DNA of 64,000 nt from Novosphingobium sp. KA1 (GCF_017309955.1 NZ_CP021248.1:1268501-1332500); one strand, 5' to 3'. Counted from the stretch's first letter, positions 18,149-27,926 are shown. A program made the numbers and translations. Notes: generated from the sequence alone by a model not told the origin.

Positions 18149-19495
18149 TCAATCCGCCAGAGTAACCCGGCGGATCGGCCCGGCAATCACCAGGAAAGCC
18201 ACGATCGTCAGCAGGCAGTGCAGGCCGACGAAGCCCAGCGCCCAGTCGAACGATCCGGTGGTCGCAACGATGTAGCCGATCACGATCGGCGTCACGATTC
18301 CGGCCATGTTGCCGAACATGTTGAACAGCCCATTGGCCACGCCCGACTGCTCACGCGGGGCCACGTCGGACATCACCGCCCAGCCGAGCGAGGCCACGCC
18401 CTTGCCGAAGAAGGCCAGCGCCATCAGCGCGATGACCTGCCACTGCGCCTCCACGAAAGCGCAGGCGATGATCGCACTCGCCATGACCATGCCGACCGTC
18501 AGCGGCCCTTTGCGGGCAATGTCGAGCGAGCCGGTCCGCTTGAGCAGCGCGTCCGAGGCATAACCGCCGACCAGTCCGCCCGCAAAGCCGCAGAGCGCCG
18601 GAACCGCGGCGGCAAAACCGGCCTCGACGATGTTCATGCCGCGTTCGCGCACGAGGTAGATCGGGAACCAGGTCACGAAGAAATAGGTCAGCACATTGAT
18701 GCAGTACTGGCCGAAATAGATCCCCGCGAGCATGCGGTTGGCGAGCAGGCGGCGCATGTCGCGCAGGCTCGGAGCACGCGCCGCGCGGCCGCCTTCGTCC
18801 ATATGGATCAGGCCGCCGCCCTGCTCGATCAGGTCGAGTTCGGCGCGGTTCACCGCCGGATGCTGGACGGGGCTGCGGATATAGCGCCAGAACGTGGCCG
18901 CTCCGGCAAGGCCGATCGCGCCCATCACCCAGAACACGCTGCGCCAGCCGAAGGAATGGACCAGCCAGCCCATCAGCGGGGCGAAGGCGACCAGCGAGAA
19001 ATACTGCGCGGAATTGAAGATGGCCGAGGCAGTCCCGCGCTCGCTGCTGGGGAACCAGGCGATCACCAGCCGCGCATTGCCCGGGAACGACGGCGCTTCC
19101 GCCGCGCCGACCAGCAGGCGCATGACAAACAGCATCGCAAAGACATGCAGCGCGAAAAGCCCGGCAAATCCCTGAAGCACGGTGAGCAGCGACCACGAAG
19201 CGATCGCGATGGTATAGACCTTGCGTGTTCCGAAGCGGTCGAGCAGCAGGCCAGCCGGGATCTGCGCCGCCACATAGGCCCATGCAAAGGCGGACAGGAT
19301 AAAGCCCGTCTGCACCGCATCGAGCCCCAGTTCGCGCGAGGCCTCGCTACCGGCGATGGAAAACGTGGAGCGGTCCGCGTAGTTGATCGTGGTGATCAGA
19401 AAGATCAGCGCAATGATCCGCTGACGCACCCAGGTGGGTTTTTCCGGCCGCTGCACATCCACCTCGGACGCGGCAATACTCTGCATTTCCTTCAC
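18149..19495 (-). CDS. MFS transporter of the ACS family (glucarate/galactarate/hexuronate type)
   Basis: A 448-residue, 12-helix carrier. The TINYADRSTFSIAG segment in helix 1, the loop-2 motif DRFGTRKVYT and the FPGNARLVIAWFPSSERG segment are typical of the anion:cation symporter family that includes GudP, GarP and ExuT. It would import hexuronates or aldarates across the inner membrane by proton symport. It is convergent with the kdgD-LysR pair and shares their terminator region, which supports galactarate or glucarate as substrate. Substrate choice within the family cannot be read from the sequence. Confidence 0.88.
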   Translation of the reverse strand: MKEMQSIAASEVDVQRPEKPTWVRQRIIALIFLITTINYADRSTFSIAGSEASRELGLDAVQTGFILSAFAWAYVAAQIPAGLLLDRFGTRKVYTIAIASWSLLTVLQGFAGLFALHVFAMLFVMRLLVGAAEAPSFPGNARLVIAWFPSSERGTASAIFNSAQYFSLVAFAPLMGWLVHSFGWRSVFWVMGAIGLAGAATFWRYIRSPVQHPAVNRAELDLIEQGGGLIHMDEGGRAARAPSLRDMRRLLANRMLAGIYFGQYCINVLTYFFVTWFPIYLVRERGMNIVEAGFAAAVPALCGFAGGLVGGYASDALLKRTGSLDIARKGPLTVGMVMASAIIACAFVEAQWQVIALMALAFFGKGVASLGWAVMSDVAPREQSGVANGLFNMFGNMAGIVTPIVIGYIVATTGSFDWALGFVGLHCLLTIVAFLVIAGPIRRVTLAD

Positions 19496-19592
19496 GCAAA
19501 CCCCTCTCCCGCCGGATTTGCAATCGTTTCCCGGTCAGGTGAGAGGGGCTAGGGAATGCGCGGCGGCAAGTCCATCGTGAATGCCGCAGCGA

Positions 19593-20822
19593 TCAAGCCA
19601 GAAATTGGCTGCACCCGCGAGGCTCCGGCAGAAGCAGCCGGAAAACCGTCAGATCGCTGCGATAGGTCGACAGCGTGCCGCCGTGGACTTGCGCGATCTG
19701 GCGCGCGAGGCTGAGGCCGATGCCGGTCCCATCCGCCTTGGTCGTATGAAACGCCCGGAACACATGCGCCGCGTCCTGCGGGGCGATGCCGTTGCCATTG
19801 TCCCGAACCTCCAGGCAGAGCCCGCGATCGGAGCGGCTCACGGCAAGGCCGATCCGGGCATGCTCGCCGCGATCGGCAAGGGCGGCTTCCACCGCATTCT
19901 GGATCAGCGCCCACAGCGCCTGGCTGATCTGGTCCCGGTCCATCGGCCAGCAAAGGCCCGGCGCGGCATCGACGCAGAACGCCACCTGCGGCCAGCGTCC
20001 GGCGAACAGGCGCGTGAGGTCCTCCAGCAACTGATCGAGCGCCACCGGGCGCAACTGCGGCGGCGGCAGACGGGCGAGAATGCGGTAGGCCTCGACAAAC
20101 CGCTGCAACCCTTCCGCCTGCCGGGCCAGCGTGCCGAGGATTTCGCGCAGCAGCGCCGTGTCGGGCGCGGGGCCATCGGGAGAGGGGCCGGCGGCAGCGG
20201 GGCCAGCAGCAGCAGGGCCAGCGATCGCGGCAACGCCGCTGTCCGCCAGCGACACGATCGGCGCCAGGCCGTTCAGAAGTTCGTGACCCAGGACCTGGAT
20301 CATCTCGGCGGTCGCGCGCGCCTCGGCGGCGTTTTCCTCCTGTTCGATGTCGATCAGGGCAACGACGGTGCGGCCTTCGGCGGGAAGCACCACCCGGTCC
20401 AGCCGCCAGTTGCGGCCCGCGTGGCGCCAGTGGCCGCAAGCGCCATCGGCAAGCGCGGCGGGCATCGGCAGAACCTTGTCATCCGTCGCGAAAAGACGCC
20501 GCGCCGCACGGTTGAGCGCGCGCGCCGCCTCCCCCTCGATGGCGAGCATCGGGGTCGGCGCCGCATCGAGCAGCAGGCGATGCAAGCCCGCCTCACCCGC
20601 CTCCGCATCGAGTTCCGCCGCCGCCGCTGGCACGTTGCCGCGCCCGGTCCGCCAGACCTGCAGCAGGATGATCCAGGCCGCGACCAGCCCAGCCCCGGTA
20701 AAGCTGCCCCACATCGCCCGGTGCCAGGCCTCGCAGGCCGCCACGCCGCTGAGGGCAAGCCCGATCCCGCTCACCAATGCCCGCCATCCCGGCGGGCCCT
20801 GCAGGAACGGCCTAGAGCCCAT
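19593..20822 (-). CDS. Two-component sensor histidine kinase
   Basis: A 409-residue kinase. Two N-terminal hydrophobic segments (about residues 15-60) anchor it, a PAS-like region follows (LLLDAAPTPMLAIEGEA), then the H-box IQVLGHELLNGL, the N-box ALIQNAVEAA, the G1 box DNGNGI and the G2 box GTGIGLSLARQ. A low-complexity Ala/Gly/Pro stretch (AGPAAAGPAAAGPSPDG) is inserted between H-box and dimer helix 2, which is unusual. The ATG at 20822 overlaps the 3' end of the response regulator by 11 bp, so both come from one message. The stimulus is unknown; the divergent export operon is the likely target. Confidence 0.9.
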   Translation of the reverse strand: MGSRPFLQGPPGWRALVSGIGLALSGVAACEAWHRAMWGSFTGAGLVAAWIILLQVWRTGRGNVPAAAAELDAEAGEAGLHRLLLDAAPTPMLAIEGEAARALNRAARRLFATDDKVLPMPAALADGACGHWRHAGRNWRLDRVVLPAEGRTVVALIDIEQEENAAEARATAEMIQVLGHELLNGLAPIVSLADSGVAAIAGPAAAGPAAAGPSPDGPAPDTALLREILGTLARQAEGLQRFVEAYRILARLPPPQLRPVALDQLLEDLTRLFAGRWPQVAFCVDAAPGLCWPMDRDQISQALWALIQNAVEAALADRGEHARIGLAVSRSDRGLCLEVRDNGNGIAPQDAAHVFRAFHTTKADGTGIGLSLARQIAQVHGGTLSTYRSDLTVFRLLLPEPRGCSQFLA

Positions 20823-22161
20823 GGCGCGCCATGCGGCGATAGAGCGCACCCCGGCTGAGCCCCAGCGCGGCGGCAGCGTGGGTGACGTTGTGGCGATGCT
20901 CACGCAAGGCGGCCTCGATCATCGCCCGTTCGGCATCGGTCAGGTCGAAACTGGCGTCGGCGCCTTCGGCAAGCCGCGGCGCCGCCAGTGTGGCCGGTGC
21001 GGCCAGTGCGGCTGCATCGATGGTCCCGTCCTCGGCCAGCAGCACCGCCCGCTCGACCGCCAGCGCCAGGCCGCGCACCTCGTCGTCCCAGCATGTCGCG
21101 GCGATCGCCGCTTCCGCCGCCGCCGTCAGCCGGGGGGACGGACGCGCGAAACGCTCCGCGGCAAGGCGCGCAAAATGGCGCGCCAGCAGCACGGCGTCGC
21201 CTTCCCGCTGCGCAAGCGGGGGGACCGCGATCTCGACCGTCGCGATCCGCCGCCGCATGGCCGGGGTCAAGCCGCCGAGGTCGTCGACGATGGCGATGCA
21301 GCGCAGCTGCGGCGGCAGGCGGTCGAGCAGGCGGGCCTGTTCCACTTCGTCCAGCCGGTCGGGATGGCGCAGGATCACCGTTCCCGGCCCCTGCGGCAGA
21401 CCGGCCCAGGCGCTCCCGTCGCGCAGGTCGATCCGCGCCGCCTCGCCACCGCCATGCGCCGAGGCGGCATGGAGCGCCAGCGCGGTGAGCATGCGCCCAC
21501 TGCCAGAGGGCCCGGTCACGGTCACCCCGGCCGGTGTCGGCGCGACCCGCCGGACCAGATCGCGCAGGCCTTGCATCACCGCGCTTTCCCCCAGCAGCCC
21601 GACCGGACCGGCCGCGCCGGAACTGGAACTGGCGCCCCCGCCCGCTACCGCGCCTGCTCCCCCGCCTGCTACCGCCCCCGGCCCCACCGACGGTCCGCGC
21701 GCGATGGCGGCCTCCACTTTGGCCATGAGGTCGCCGTTGCGCCAGGGCTTCATCACGAAGTCCCGCGCCCCGGCCTGCATCGCCGCGACGGCGATACGGA
21801 TGCCGCTATGCGCGGTGATGACCAGCACGCATGCCCCCGGATCGTCCGCGATGATCCGCGTGAGCAGGGCCAGCCCCTCCTCCCCGCTCGACTGGCCGGG
21901 GGTGAAATTCATGTCGAGCAGGATCGCATCGAAGCGGCGGCCGGCGAGGCGCGACAACGCCTCTTCCGGCCCGCTGGCGGTCTCGATCCGGCGCCCCGCC
22001 ACGCGAAAGGCGATCTGCATGGCGCCCGCCACGGCAGGATTGTCATCGACCAGCAGGATCGCGCTGTCGCTTGACAGTCCCCCGGAGTGTCCATTTTCGG
22101 ACACCATGTCCGCCTGCGGACGGCCATCGGCGCTGCGCCCTTCAAAAAGTCCAGCATTCAT
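20812..22161 (-). CDS. NtrC-type response regulator with degenerate AAA+ domain
   Basis: A 449-residue protein with a receiver domain (LLVDD, phospho-Asp about D83, Lys in MKPW), a sigma-54-activator-like central domain and a C-terminal Fis-type helix-turn-helix (HNVTHAAAALGLSRGALYRRM). The central domain is decayed: the Walker A site reads GPSGSGRM with Arg for the nucleotide-binding Lys, Walker B lacks the acidic pair (VILRHPDRL) and no GAFTGA loop is present. It therefore probably cannot open sigma-54 complexes and may act as an ordinary DNA-binding regulator. Low-complexity Ala/Gly/Ser linker after the receiver. It is divergent from the export operon. An internal start at 22107 is an alternative. 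Confidence 0.88.
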   Translation of the reverse strand: MNAGLFEGRSADGRPQADMVSENGHSGGLSSDSAILLVDDNPAVAGAMQIAFRVAGRRIETASGPEEALSRLAGRRFDAILLDMNFTPGQSSGEEGLALLTRIIADDPGACVLVITAHSGIRIAVAAMQAGARDFVMKPWRNGDLMAKVEAAIARGPSVGPGAVAGGGAGAVAGGGASSSSGAAGPVGLLGESAVMQGLRDLVRRVAPTPAGVTVTGPSGSGRMLTALALHAASAHGGGEAARIDLRDGSAWAGLPQGPGTVILRHPDRLDEVEQARLLDRLPPQLRCIAIVDDLGGLTPAMRRRIATVEIAVPPLAQREGDAVLLARHFARLAAERFARPSPRLTAAAEAAIAATCWDDEVRGLALAVERAVLLAEDGTIDAAALAAPATLAAPRLAEGADASFDLTDAERAMIEAALREHRHNVTHAAAALGLSRGALYRRMARHGL

Positions 22162-22201
22162 CGATGTTTAGGCTTTCAAGCAGAGTTGAGGGACACTGTC
22201 C
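22087..22201. promoter_or_regulatory. Cluster of TGTCC/GGACA dyads between regulator and export operon
   Basis: Three dyads occur in 115 bp: GTGTCC-N6-GGACAC at 22087-22104, GTCCGC-CT-GCGGAC at 22108-22121 and GGACA-C-TGTCC at 22191-22201, the last immediately before the adaptor start codon. The first two lie in the 5' end of the regulator gene. Fis-type regulators bind such dyads, so autoregulation plus control of the exporter is plausible. Confidence 0.45.
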
Positions 22202-22203
22202 TC

Positions 22204-23499
22204 ATGATGACCGAACAGCCCGCACATGCAACTGTTTCCCCCGAGGCGGCGCCCGGCGCCCTGATGGACCGCAAGGTGGAACGCCGCCGCCCGCCGCTGT
22301 GGCGGCGGCCCATGGTGCTGGCGATCGCCGGGGGCGCGGTTGCCGCGGTCCTGCTGTGGCGCATGCTGCCGGCCAGCGGATCCACCGACATCGCCGCCGC
22401 CCAGATCGAGATCGGCACCGCGACCCGCGCGCCTTTTGCGGACTACCTGCCGGTGCGCGCGACGGTCGCTCCCAAAGTGACGACGCTGGTCGGGGTGCTC
22501 TCCGGCGGGCAGGTCGAGAAACTGCTGGTGCAGGACGGCGCCATGGTTTCGGCAGGCCAGCCGCTGGCCGTGCTCGCCAACCCCGAACTGCGGCTCGACG
22601 TGCTGACCCGCGAGGCGCAGATCGCCAGCCAGCTGGGCGGCGTGGCGGGCGAGAACCTGGGGATCGAGCGCAACCGCATCGACCGCGCCGGGCAGGTCGC
22701 CCAGGCCAATTACGACCTCATCCGGGCGCGCCGCGAACTCGCCATCCGCCAGCAGCTCTACGATCAGGGCTACCTCTCCGACGCGGGCGTGCGCAGCTAC
22801 GCCGAAGAGGCCGCCTACCAGCAGAAGCGGCTGGCCCAGCTGCAATCGGGCAGCACCCGCGAGGCCGGGATCACCGCCACCCAGGGCGCCCGCCTCAACG
22901 ACACCCGCGCGCGCCTTGAAAGCAATCTTGCCGCCGTGCGCGCCAGCCTCGATGCGCTGACGATCCGCGCGCCCATGGGCGGACGCCTCACCAACTTCAC
23001 GATCCAGCCCGGACAGGCGCTGAAACCGGGCGACCCGGCCGGGCAGGTCGACAGCGAAGGCTCCTGGAAGCTGACCGCCGATGTCGACGAATATTACCTG
23101 CGCCGCGTGGCTCCCGGCCAGAAGGCGGTGGCCGAAGGCGCGCGCCTGACCGTCTCGAAAGTGCTGCCCGCCGTGAAGGACGGGCGTTTCCGCGCCGAGC
23201 TGGACTTCGTCGGCGCCCCGCCTGCCGGGCTCAACCGGGGGCAGACGGTCGACATCCGCATCACCCTGGGCAGCACCGCCCCGGCACTGGTCGCCCCGGT
23301 CGGCGGCTGGCTGGAGGCAGGTGCCGGCACCTCGGTCTTCGTGCTCGACGCCGACGGTGCCCATGCCCGCCGCCGCACTGTGAAGACCGGCCGCCGCAAT
23401 CCCGAGCAGGTCGAGATCCTGTCCGGCCTCCAGCCGGGCGAGCGCATCGTCACATCCAACACCGCGTCGATCACCGGCGACATCCTCAATCTTCGGTAA
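22204..23499 (+). CDS. HlyD/MacA-type periplasmic adaptor of an ABC exporter
   Basis: A 431-residue membrane-fusion protein. It has a cytoplasmic N-terminus, one transmembrane helix (PMVLAIAGGAVAAVLLWRML), a biotinyl-lipoyl half motif (GVLSGGQVEKLLVQDGAMV), a long coiled-coil hairpin rich in Gln and Arg (about residues 130-270) and a beta-barrel domain. It links the inner-membrane ABC permease to the TolC-like protein encoded downstream. ATG at 22204 or 22207; both are preceded by GAGGGACACTGTCCTC. It is the first gene of a four-gene operon divergent from the two-component system. Confidence 0.9.
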   Translation: MMTEQPAHATVSPEAAPGALMDRKVERRRPPLWRRPMVLAIAGGAVAAVLLWRMLPASGSTDIAAAQIEIGTATRAPFADYLPVRATVAPKVTTLVGVLSGGQVEKLLVQDGAMVSAGQPLAVLANPELRLDVLTREAQIASQLGGVAGENLGIERNRIDRAGQVAQANYDLIRARRELAIRQQLYDQGYLSDAGVRSYAEEAAYQQKRLAQLQSGSTREAGITATQGARLNDTRARLESNLAAVRASLDALTIRAPMGGRLTNFTIQPGQALKPGDPAGQVDSEGSWKLTADVDEYYLRRVAPGQKAVAEGARLTVSKVLPAVKDGRFRAELDFVGAPPAGLNRGQTVDIRITLGSTAPALVAPVGGWLEAGAGTSVFVLDADGAHARRRTVKTGRRNPEQVEILSGLQPGERIVTSNTASITGDILNLR

Positions 23500-23513
23500 C
23501 AGGGAACATCCAC

Positions 23514-24191
23514 ATGATCCGACTGGAACAGATCCAGCGCCGCTACGTCTCGGACGAAGTCGAGACGACGGCCCTGCGCGACATCGACCTCGCGGTCGCC
23601 GCCGGCGAATTCCTGGCCGTGATGGGGCCCTCGGGCTGCGGCAAGTCCACCCTGCTCAACACGCTGGGCACCGTCGACCGCCCGACCTCGGGACGCTACC
23701 TGTTCGGCGACCAGGACCTGGCCGCGATGGGCGAGAAGGCGCTCGCCCGGTTTCGCGGGGCGATGCTCGGTTTCGTGTTCCAGAGCTTCAACCTGATCGA
23801 CGAGCTGACGATCGAGGAAAACGTCGCCCTCGGCCTTGCCTACCGGGCCAACGGCGGGGATCGCCGCGCCCGGGTCTCGCAGGCGATGGACAAAGTCGGC
23901 ATCGCCCACCGCGCCCGCCACTTCCCGCACCAGCTGTCGGGCGGCCAGCAGCAGCGCGCCGCGATCGCCCGCGCCATCGTCGGCGATCCGAAGCTGATCC
24001 TGGCCGACGAACCGACCGGCAATCTCGACACGGCCAACGGCGAGCAGGTGATGAACATCCTGCAGGCGCTCAACGAGGAAGGCGCCACCATCGTCATGGT
24101 CACCCACTCGCCAAGCCATGCCGACATGGCCCGGCGCCGCATCGACATGCTGGACGGGCGCATCGTCGCCTCGGCCATGCGCGCGATCTGA
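23514..24191 (+). CDS. ABC transporter ATP-binding protein, MacB/LolD type
   Basis: A 225-residue ATPase with Walker [10 protein letters not shown] (about residue 38), Q-loop [11 protein letters not shown], signature LSGGQQQR, Walker [13 protein letters not shown] and switch His in VTHSPSHA. The LDELT-type sequence after the Q-loop and the TGNLD end place it with the MacB/LolD/FtsE group that works with FtsX-type permeases. It lies 14 bp after the adaptor and 11 bp before the permease gene. It energises the exporter from the cytoplasmic side. Confidence 0.94.
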   Translation: MIRLEQIQRRYVSDEVETTALRDIDLAVAAGEFLAVMGPSGCGKSTLLNTLGTVDRPTSGRYLFGDQDLAAMGEKALARFRGAMLGFVFQSFNLIDELTIEENVALGLAYRANGGDRRARVSQAMDKVGIAHRARHFPHQLSGGQQQRAAIARAIVGDPKLILADEPTGNLDTANGEQVMNILQALNEEGATIVMVTHSPSHADMARRRIDMLDGRIVASAMRAI

Positions 24192-24202
24192 AGGGGCCTG
24201 CC

Positions 24203-26623
24203 ATGAACCGCTTCGCGCTGCTTTCGCTCTACCGCTCGCTCACCCGCCACAAGCTCTATGCCGCGCTCAACGTCGGCGGGCTGGCGGTGGGCATCGCGGT
24301 GTTCCTGGTCCTCGGGCTCTATGCCCGGTTCGAGACCAGCTACGAGACATGGCTGCCCCGCCATGACCGCGTCTACGTGGCGCAGACCGTCTGGAACCTG
24401 CCGGAAAGCCCGTTCAACGGCGCCTATCCCTACACGATGGGCGGCCTGCTCGAACAGCTGCGCGAGGACTTTCCCGGGGTCGTCGGCACCCGCATCCGGG
24501 GCGGCCGGAACGGCGGCACGGTCATTCGCGGCGGGGTCGCCACATCGGCCGACGTCGCGCAGGTCGACGCCTCGTTCTTCGATGTCTTCGACCTGCCGAT
24601 GGTGCGCGGCAGCGGCAGCGCGCTGCGCCAGCCCGCCAACGTCCTCATCAGCGAGACGCTGGCGCGCCGGTATTTCGGCACCAGCGATCCCATCGGCCAG
24701 ACCCTGACCATCGCCGTGGACAAGGCCGTCAACTACCGCGTCGCCGGTGTCTTCCGCGACCTGCCCGCCAACAGCGACTTGCGGATTTCGCTGCTGGTGC
24801 CGCTGCCCGCCACGCCGCCCTCGGAGCAATGGTTCCACTGGGGCAGTTCCTCGCTCCAGACCTTCCTGCGCTTCGACACGCCCCAGGCCGCACGCGCGTT
24901 CGAGCAGAAGCTGCCGCCCTTCGTCGACCGGCGCGGCCTCGCCGACATGGGCAAGGATGCCTCCAAGATCCAGCAAATCACGCTGCTCCCGCTCACCCGG
25001 ATGCATCTGGAACCGGCCGGGTCGGCCAGCGCCAGCGCCAAGATCACCGTGGTGACGCTGGCCATCGTCGGCCTGCTCACCCTGCTGGTGGCGATCGTCA
25101 ACTACGTCAACCTGGCGACCGCGCGCGCCAACTTGCGCGCCCGCGAAGTGGCCATGCGCAAGGTCCTGGGCGCGGACCGGCGGGCCCTGGTGCGCCAGTT
25201 CCTCGGCGAGGCAGTGCTGACCGTGGGCATCGCCGCGCTGCTCGGCCTCATTCTCGCCGAACTCAGCCTGCCGCTGGTCAATGCGGCTGGCGGCCTCTCG
25301 CTGACCATCCCTTATGCGCTGGTGGTGCCCGCGCTGATGGTGCTGACGCTGGTCGTCGGCCTGCTGGCGGGCTTCTACCCGGCGCTGCTGCTCTCCCGCT
25401 ATCCGGCGGCCAGCGTGCTGGCCTCCGCCCGCTCGCCCGGCGGCGGGCGCGTCGGCACCCGCGTGCGCGAGGGACTGGTGGTGCTCCAGTTCGGCCTCGC
25501 CATCGCCTTCATGGTCGGCACCGCGGTGCTGGTCGCGCAGACCCGCCATGTCCGCCAGTCCGACCTCGGTTTCCAGCGCGAGGGGCTGATGCTGCTGCTC
25601 TCCACCCGCGACAGTCTGGTCGGCGCGGACCGGACCCGCATGATCGCCGCCGCGATCCGCGACCTGCCCTCGGTGCGCAGCGCCGCGATCGGCAACAATG
25701 CGGCGGGCGGCAGCGGCGAGGACAATGCCGACAACGTCCCTCTCCCCGGTGTTGCCGGTGACGGGCCGTCGCTGCGCTGGATCATCACCGGGCCCGATTT
25801 CTTCAAGGTCTACGGCGCCCGCGTCCTGGCCGGGCGCGTGTTCGACGCGGCGCACCGCGACGACGACGCACTGGCGCGCGACATGGCCAGCGGCATCAAC
25901 ATCGTGATCAACCGCCAGGCCGTGTCGACGCTGGGCTTCCGCTCGCCGCAGGAGGCGATCGGCAAGACCGTCGGCGGAAAGCGCCCGCGCACGATCATCG
26001 GCGTGGTCGAGGACATGCGCTTCTTTTCCCCGCGCCAGCCCAACAGCGCGACCTATTATGTCTATTACAGCCAGCCGGAGAAGGCCCTCACGGCGGTCGT
26101 CTCGATCCGCTACACCGGCGATCCGCGCGTGACGATGGATGCCCTGCGCACGATCTGGCAGCGCAGCGTGCCGCAAGTGCCGTTCGAGGCGGCGACCGCC
26201 GATACCCAGCTTACCAAGTTCTACGAGGCGGACGACCGGGCGACCCGGCTCTTCGCGATCGGCGCGGGGCTGGCGGTGCTGATCGGCTGCGTCGGGCTCT
26301 GGGGGCTGGCCTCGTACAATACCCAGATGCGGATCAAGGAAATCGGCATCCGCAAGACGCTGGGCGCCTCCTCGGCCGACATCGCAAGGCTGCTGGTCGG
26401 CCAGTTCCTGCGGCCGGTGCTGCTTGCCAATCTCGTGGCCTGGCCGCTGGCCTTTGTCGCCATGCGGACATGGCTGACCGGCTTCGACGACCGCGTGGCG
26501 CTCTCGCCGCTGTTCTTCATCGGCGGCAGCGTCCTGGCGACGGTGATCGCGGTGCTGACGGTGCTGGGGCAATCGCTGCGTGCCAGCCGCGCGGCTCCGG
26601 CCTGGGCGCTGCGCCATGAGTAG
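24203..26623 (+). CDS. ABC transporter permease, FtsX/MacB type, duplicated
   Basis: An 806-residue permease with two FtsX domains: helix 1 near residues 15-45, a MacB-like periplasmic core, three helices at about 285-415, a second periplasmic core and three helices at the C-terminus. The repeated motifs REVAMRKVLGADRRALVRQF and KEIGIRKTLGASSADIARLL mark the two halves. Such fused permeases act as mechanotransmitters that drive export of peptides, antibiotics or lipids through a TolC channel. The stop overlaps the TolC gene start by 8 bp. The cargo is unknown. Confidence 0.92.
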   Translation: MNRFALLSLYRSLTRHKLYAALNVGGLAVGIAVFLVLGLYARFETSYETWLPRHDRVYVAQTVWNLPESPFNGAYPYTMGGLLEQLREDFPGVVGTRIRGGRNGGTVIRGGVATSADVAQVDASFFDVFDLPMVRGSGSALRQPANVLISETLARRYFGTSDPIGQTLTIAVDKAVNYRVAGVFRDLPANSDLRISLLVPLPATPPSEQWFHWGSSSLQTFLRFDTPQAARAFEQKLPPFVDRRGLADMGKDASKIQQITLLPLTRMHLEPAGSASASAKITVVTLAIVGLLTLLVAIVNYVNLATARANLRAREVAMRKVLGADRRALVRQFLGEAVLTVGIAALLGLILAELSLPLVNAAGGLSLTIPYALVVPALMVLTLVVGLLAGFYPALLLSRYPAASVLASARSPGGGRVGTRVREGLVVLQFGLAIAFMVGTAVLVAQTRHVRQSDLGFQREGLMLLLSTRDSLVGADRTRMIAAAIRDLPSVRSAAIGNNAAGGSGEDNADNVPLPGVAGDGPSLRWIITGPDFFKVYGARVLAGRVFDAAHRDDDALARDMASGINIVINRQAVSTLGFRSPQEAIGKTVGGKRPRTIIGVVEDMRFFSPRQPNSATYYVYYSQPEKALTAVVSIRYTGDPRVTMDALRTIWQRSVPQVPFEAATADTQLTKFYEADDRATRLFAIGAGLAVLIGCVGLWGLASYNTQMRIKEIGIRKTLGASSADIARLLVGQFLRPVLLANLVAWPLAFVAMRTWLTGFDDRVALSPLFFIGGSVLATVIAVLTVLGQSLRASRAAPAWALRHE

Positions 26624-27926
26624 GCGCACCCTGTCCTGCGGGGCGGCCCAGTGTGTGGCCCGGTGTGCGCCCCTGCTGCCCGCCCTGCTGCTCCTTTCGC
26701 CGTTCATCCCGCCGTTGATCCCACGGGCCTCGGCCGAGACCCTCGGCGAGGCCATCGCCGCGGCCTACGAGACCAACCCGCAACTGGCCGCCGCCCGCGC
26801 CCGGCAGGAAGCGCTTGCCGAGACGCCCGAGCAGGAACGCGCGCTGGCGCGGCCCACGCTGTCGGTCGAGGGCAATGGCGGGTACGACCGGCAGGGCTAC
26901 GGCAAGGCGGCCTCGCTCACCGCGAACCTCGCCCTGCCGATCTGGACCGGCGGCCGCGTGTCCTCGGCCCTGCGCGCGGCCAACGGCGACGTCGCCGCCG
27001 GCGAGCAGGCCCTGCGCGACAGCGAGGCCGCCATCCTGCAGGGCGTGGTCTCCGCCTATGCCGCGCTGCTCTACAACCAGCAGGCCGTGGAAGTCGCCCG
27101 CGTCGGCATCCAGCGGCTCGACACGCAAGTGGCCGAGACCCGCGCCCGCTACGACCTCGGACAGGCGACCCGCACCGACGTCGCGCAGCTCGAGGCGCAG
27201 CGCGCCACCGTCGTCGCCAACCTCGCCGATGCCGAAGGCGCGCTGGCCACGGCGGAGGCGACGTACCGCGCGGCGGTGGGGCACGACGCGGGCACGCTGG
27301 TGCCCGATGTGCCGCCGCCGGCGGCGCTACCGGCGAGCAGGGACGAGGCGCGGCGCGCGGCGGAAGCTGCCAATCCCGCCCTGCTCCAGCAACGCCTCGC
27401 GGTGGCCGCTTCGGCGGCGCGGATCGACCGGGCGCGGGCGGAAGGCGCCCCCTCGATCGATCTGGGCGGTGCGCTGGGGCGGGGCGAGCGCTGGACGGAC
27501 GGCAGGCTCGACGATTTCGAGAATGCCGCTTCGGTGGGGATCACACTGCGGGTCCCCCTGCTGACCGGCGGCCTCGTCGCGTCGCGGGTGCGCCAGGCGG
27601 AAGCGAACAACCGTGCCGAGCGGTTTCAGGCCGATGCCGCCGAGCGCGACGCCATGCGCGGCGCCGACACCGCCTGGGCCGCGCTGAATGCAGCCGGGGC
27701 GCGCCTGCGCGCCAACACCGAGGGGCTGGCCGCCGCCGACCTTGCGCTCAAGGGGGTGCGGGCGGAATATGCATTCGGCCTGCGTTCGACTGTCGACATC
27801 CTTGTCGCCGACCAGAGCCTGCGCGCCGCCCAGCTGGCCGTCGCCCTCGCGAAATCGGACGTCCTGGTGGCTGAGGCCGGCTTGCTGCGGGCAGTGGGAC
27901 GGCTGGGGCGCACGGCCTACGAGTAA
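26616..27926 (+). CDS. TolC-family outer-membrane efflux protein
   Basis: A 436-residue channel protein. A Sec signal peptide (cut near RASAET) is followed by the paired outer-membrane efflux repeats, starting LGEAIAAAYETNPQLAAARAR and with the second repeat near NPALLQQRLAVAASAAR. The FGLRSTVDILVADQSL segment near the C-terminus is typical of TolC (YRVGTRTVVDVL type). The ATG at 26616 lies inside the end of the permease gene. It completes a tripartite exporter with the adaptor and ABC proteins. Confidence 0.93.
   Translation: MSRRTLSCGAAQCVARCAPLLPALLLLSPFIPPLIPRASAETLGEAIAAAYETNPQLAAARARQEALAETPEQERALARPTLSVEGNGGYDRQGYGKAASLTANLALPIWTGGRVSSALRAANGDVAAGEQALRDSEAAILQGVVSAYAALLYNQQAVEVARVGIQRLDTQVAETRARYDLGQATRTDVAQLEAQRATVVANLADAEGALATAEATYRAAVGHDAGTLVPDVPPPAALPASRDEARRAAEAANPALLQQRLAVAASAARIDRARAEGAPSIDLGGALGRGERWTDGRLDDFENAASVGITLRVPLLTGGLVASRVRQAEANNRAERFQADAAERDAMRGADTAWAALNAAGARLRANTEGLAAADLALKGVRAEYAFGLRSTVDILVADQSLRAAQLAVALAKSDVLVAEAGLLRAVGRLGRTAYE

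Noticed and set aside
23840..26755. A 971-residue minus-strand open frame across the ABC genes
   Set aside because: It spans parts of three genuine genes on the other strand; composition is that of a shadow frame.
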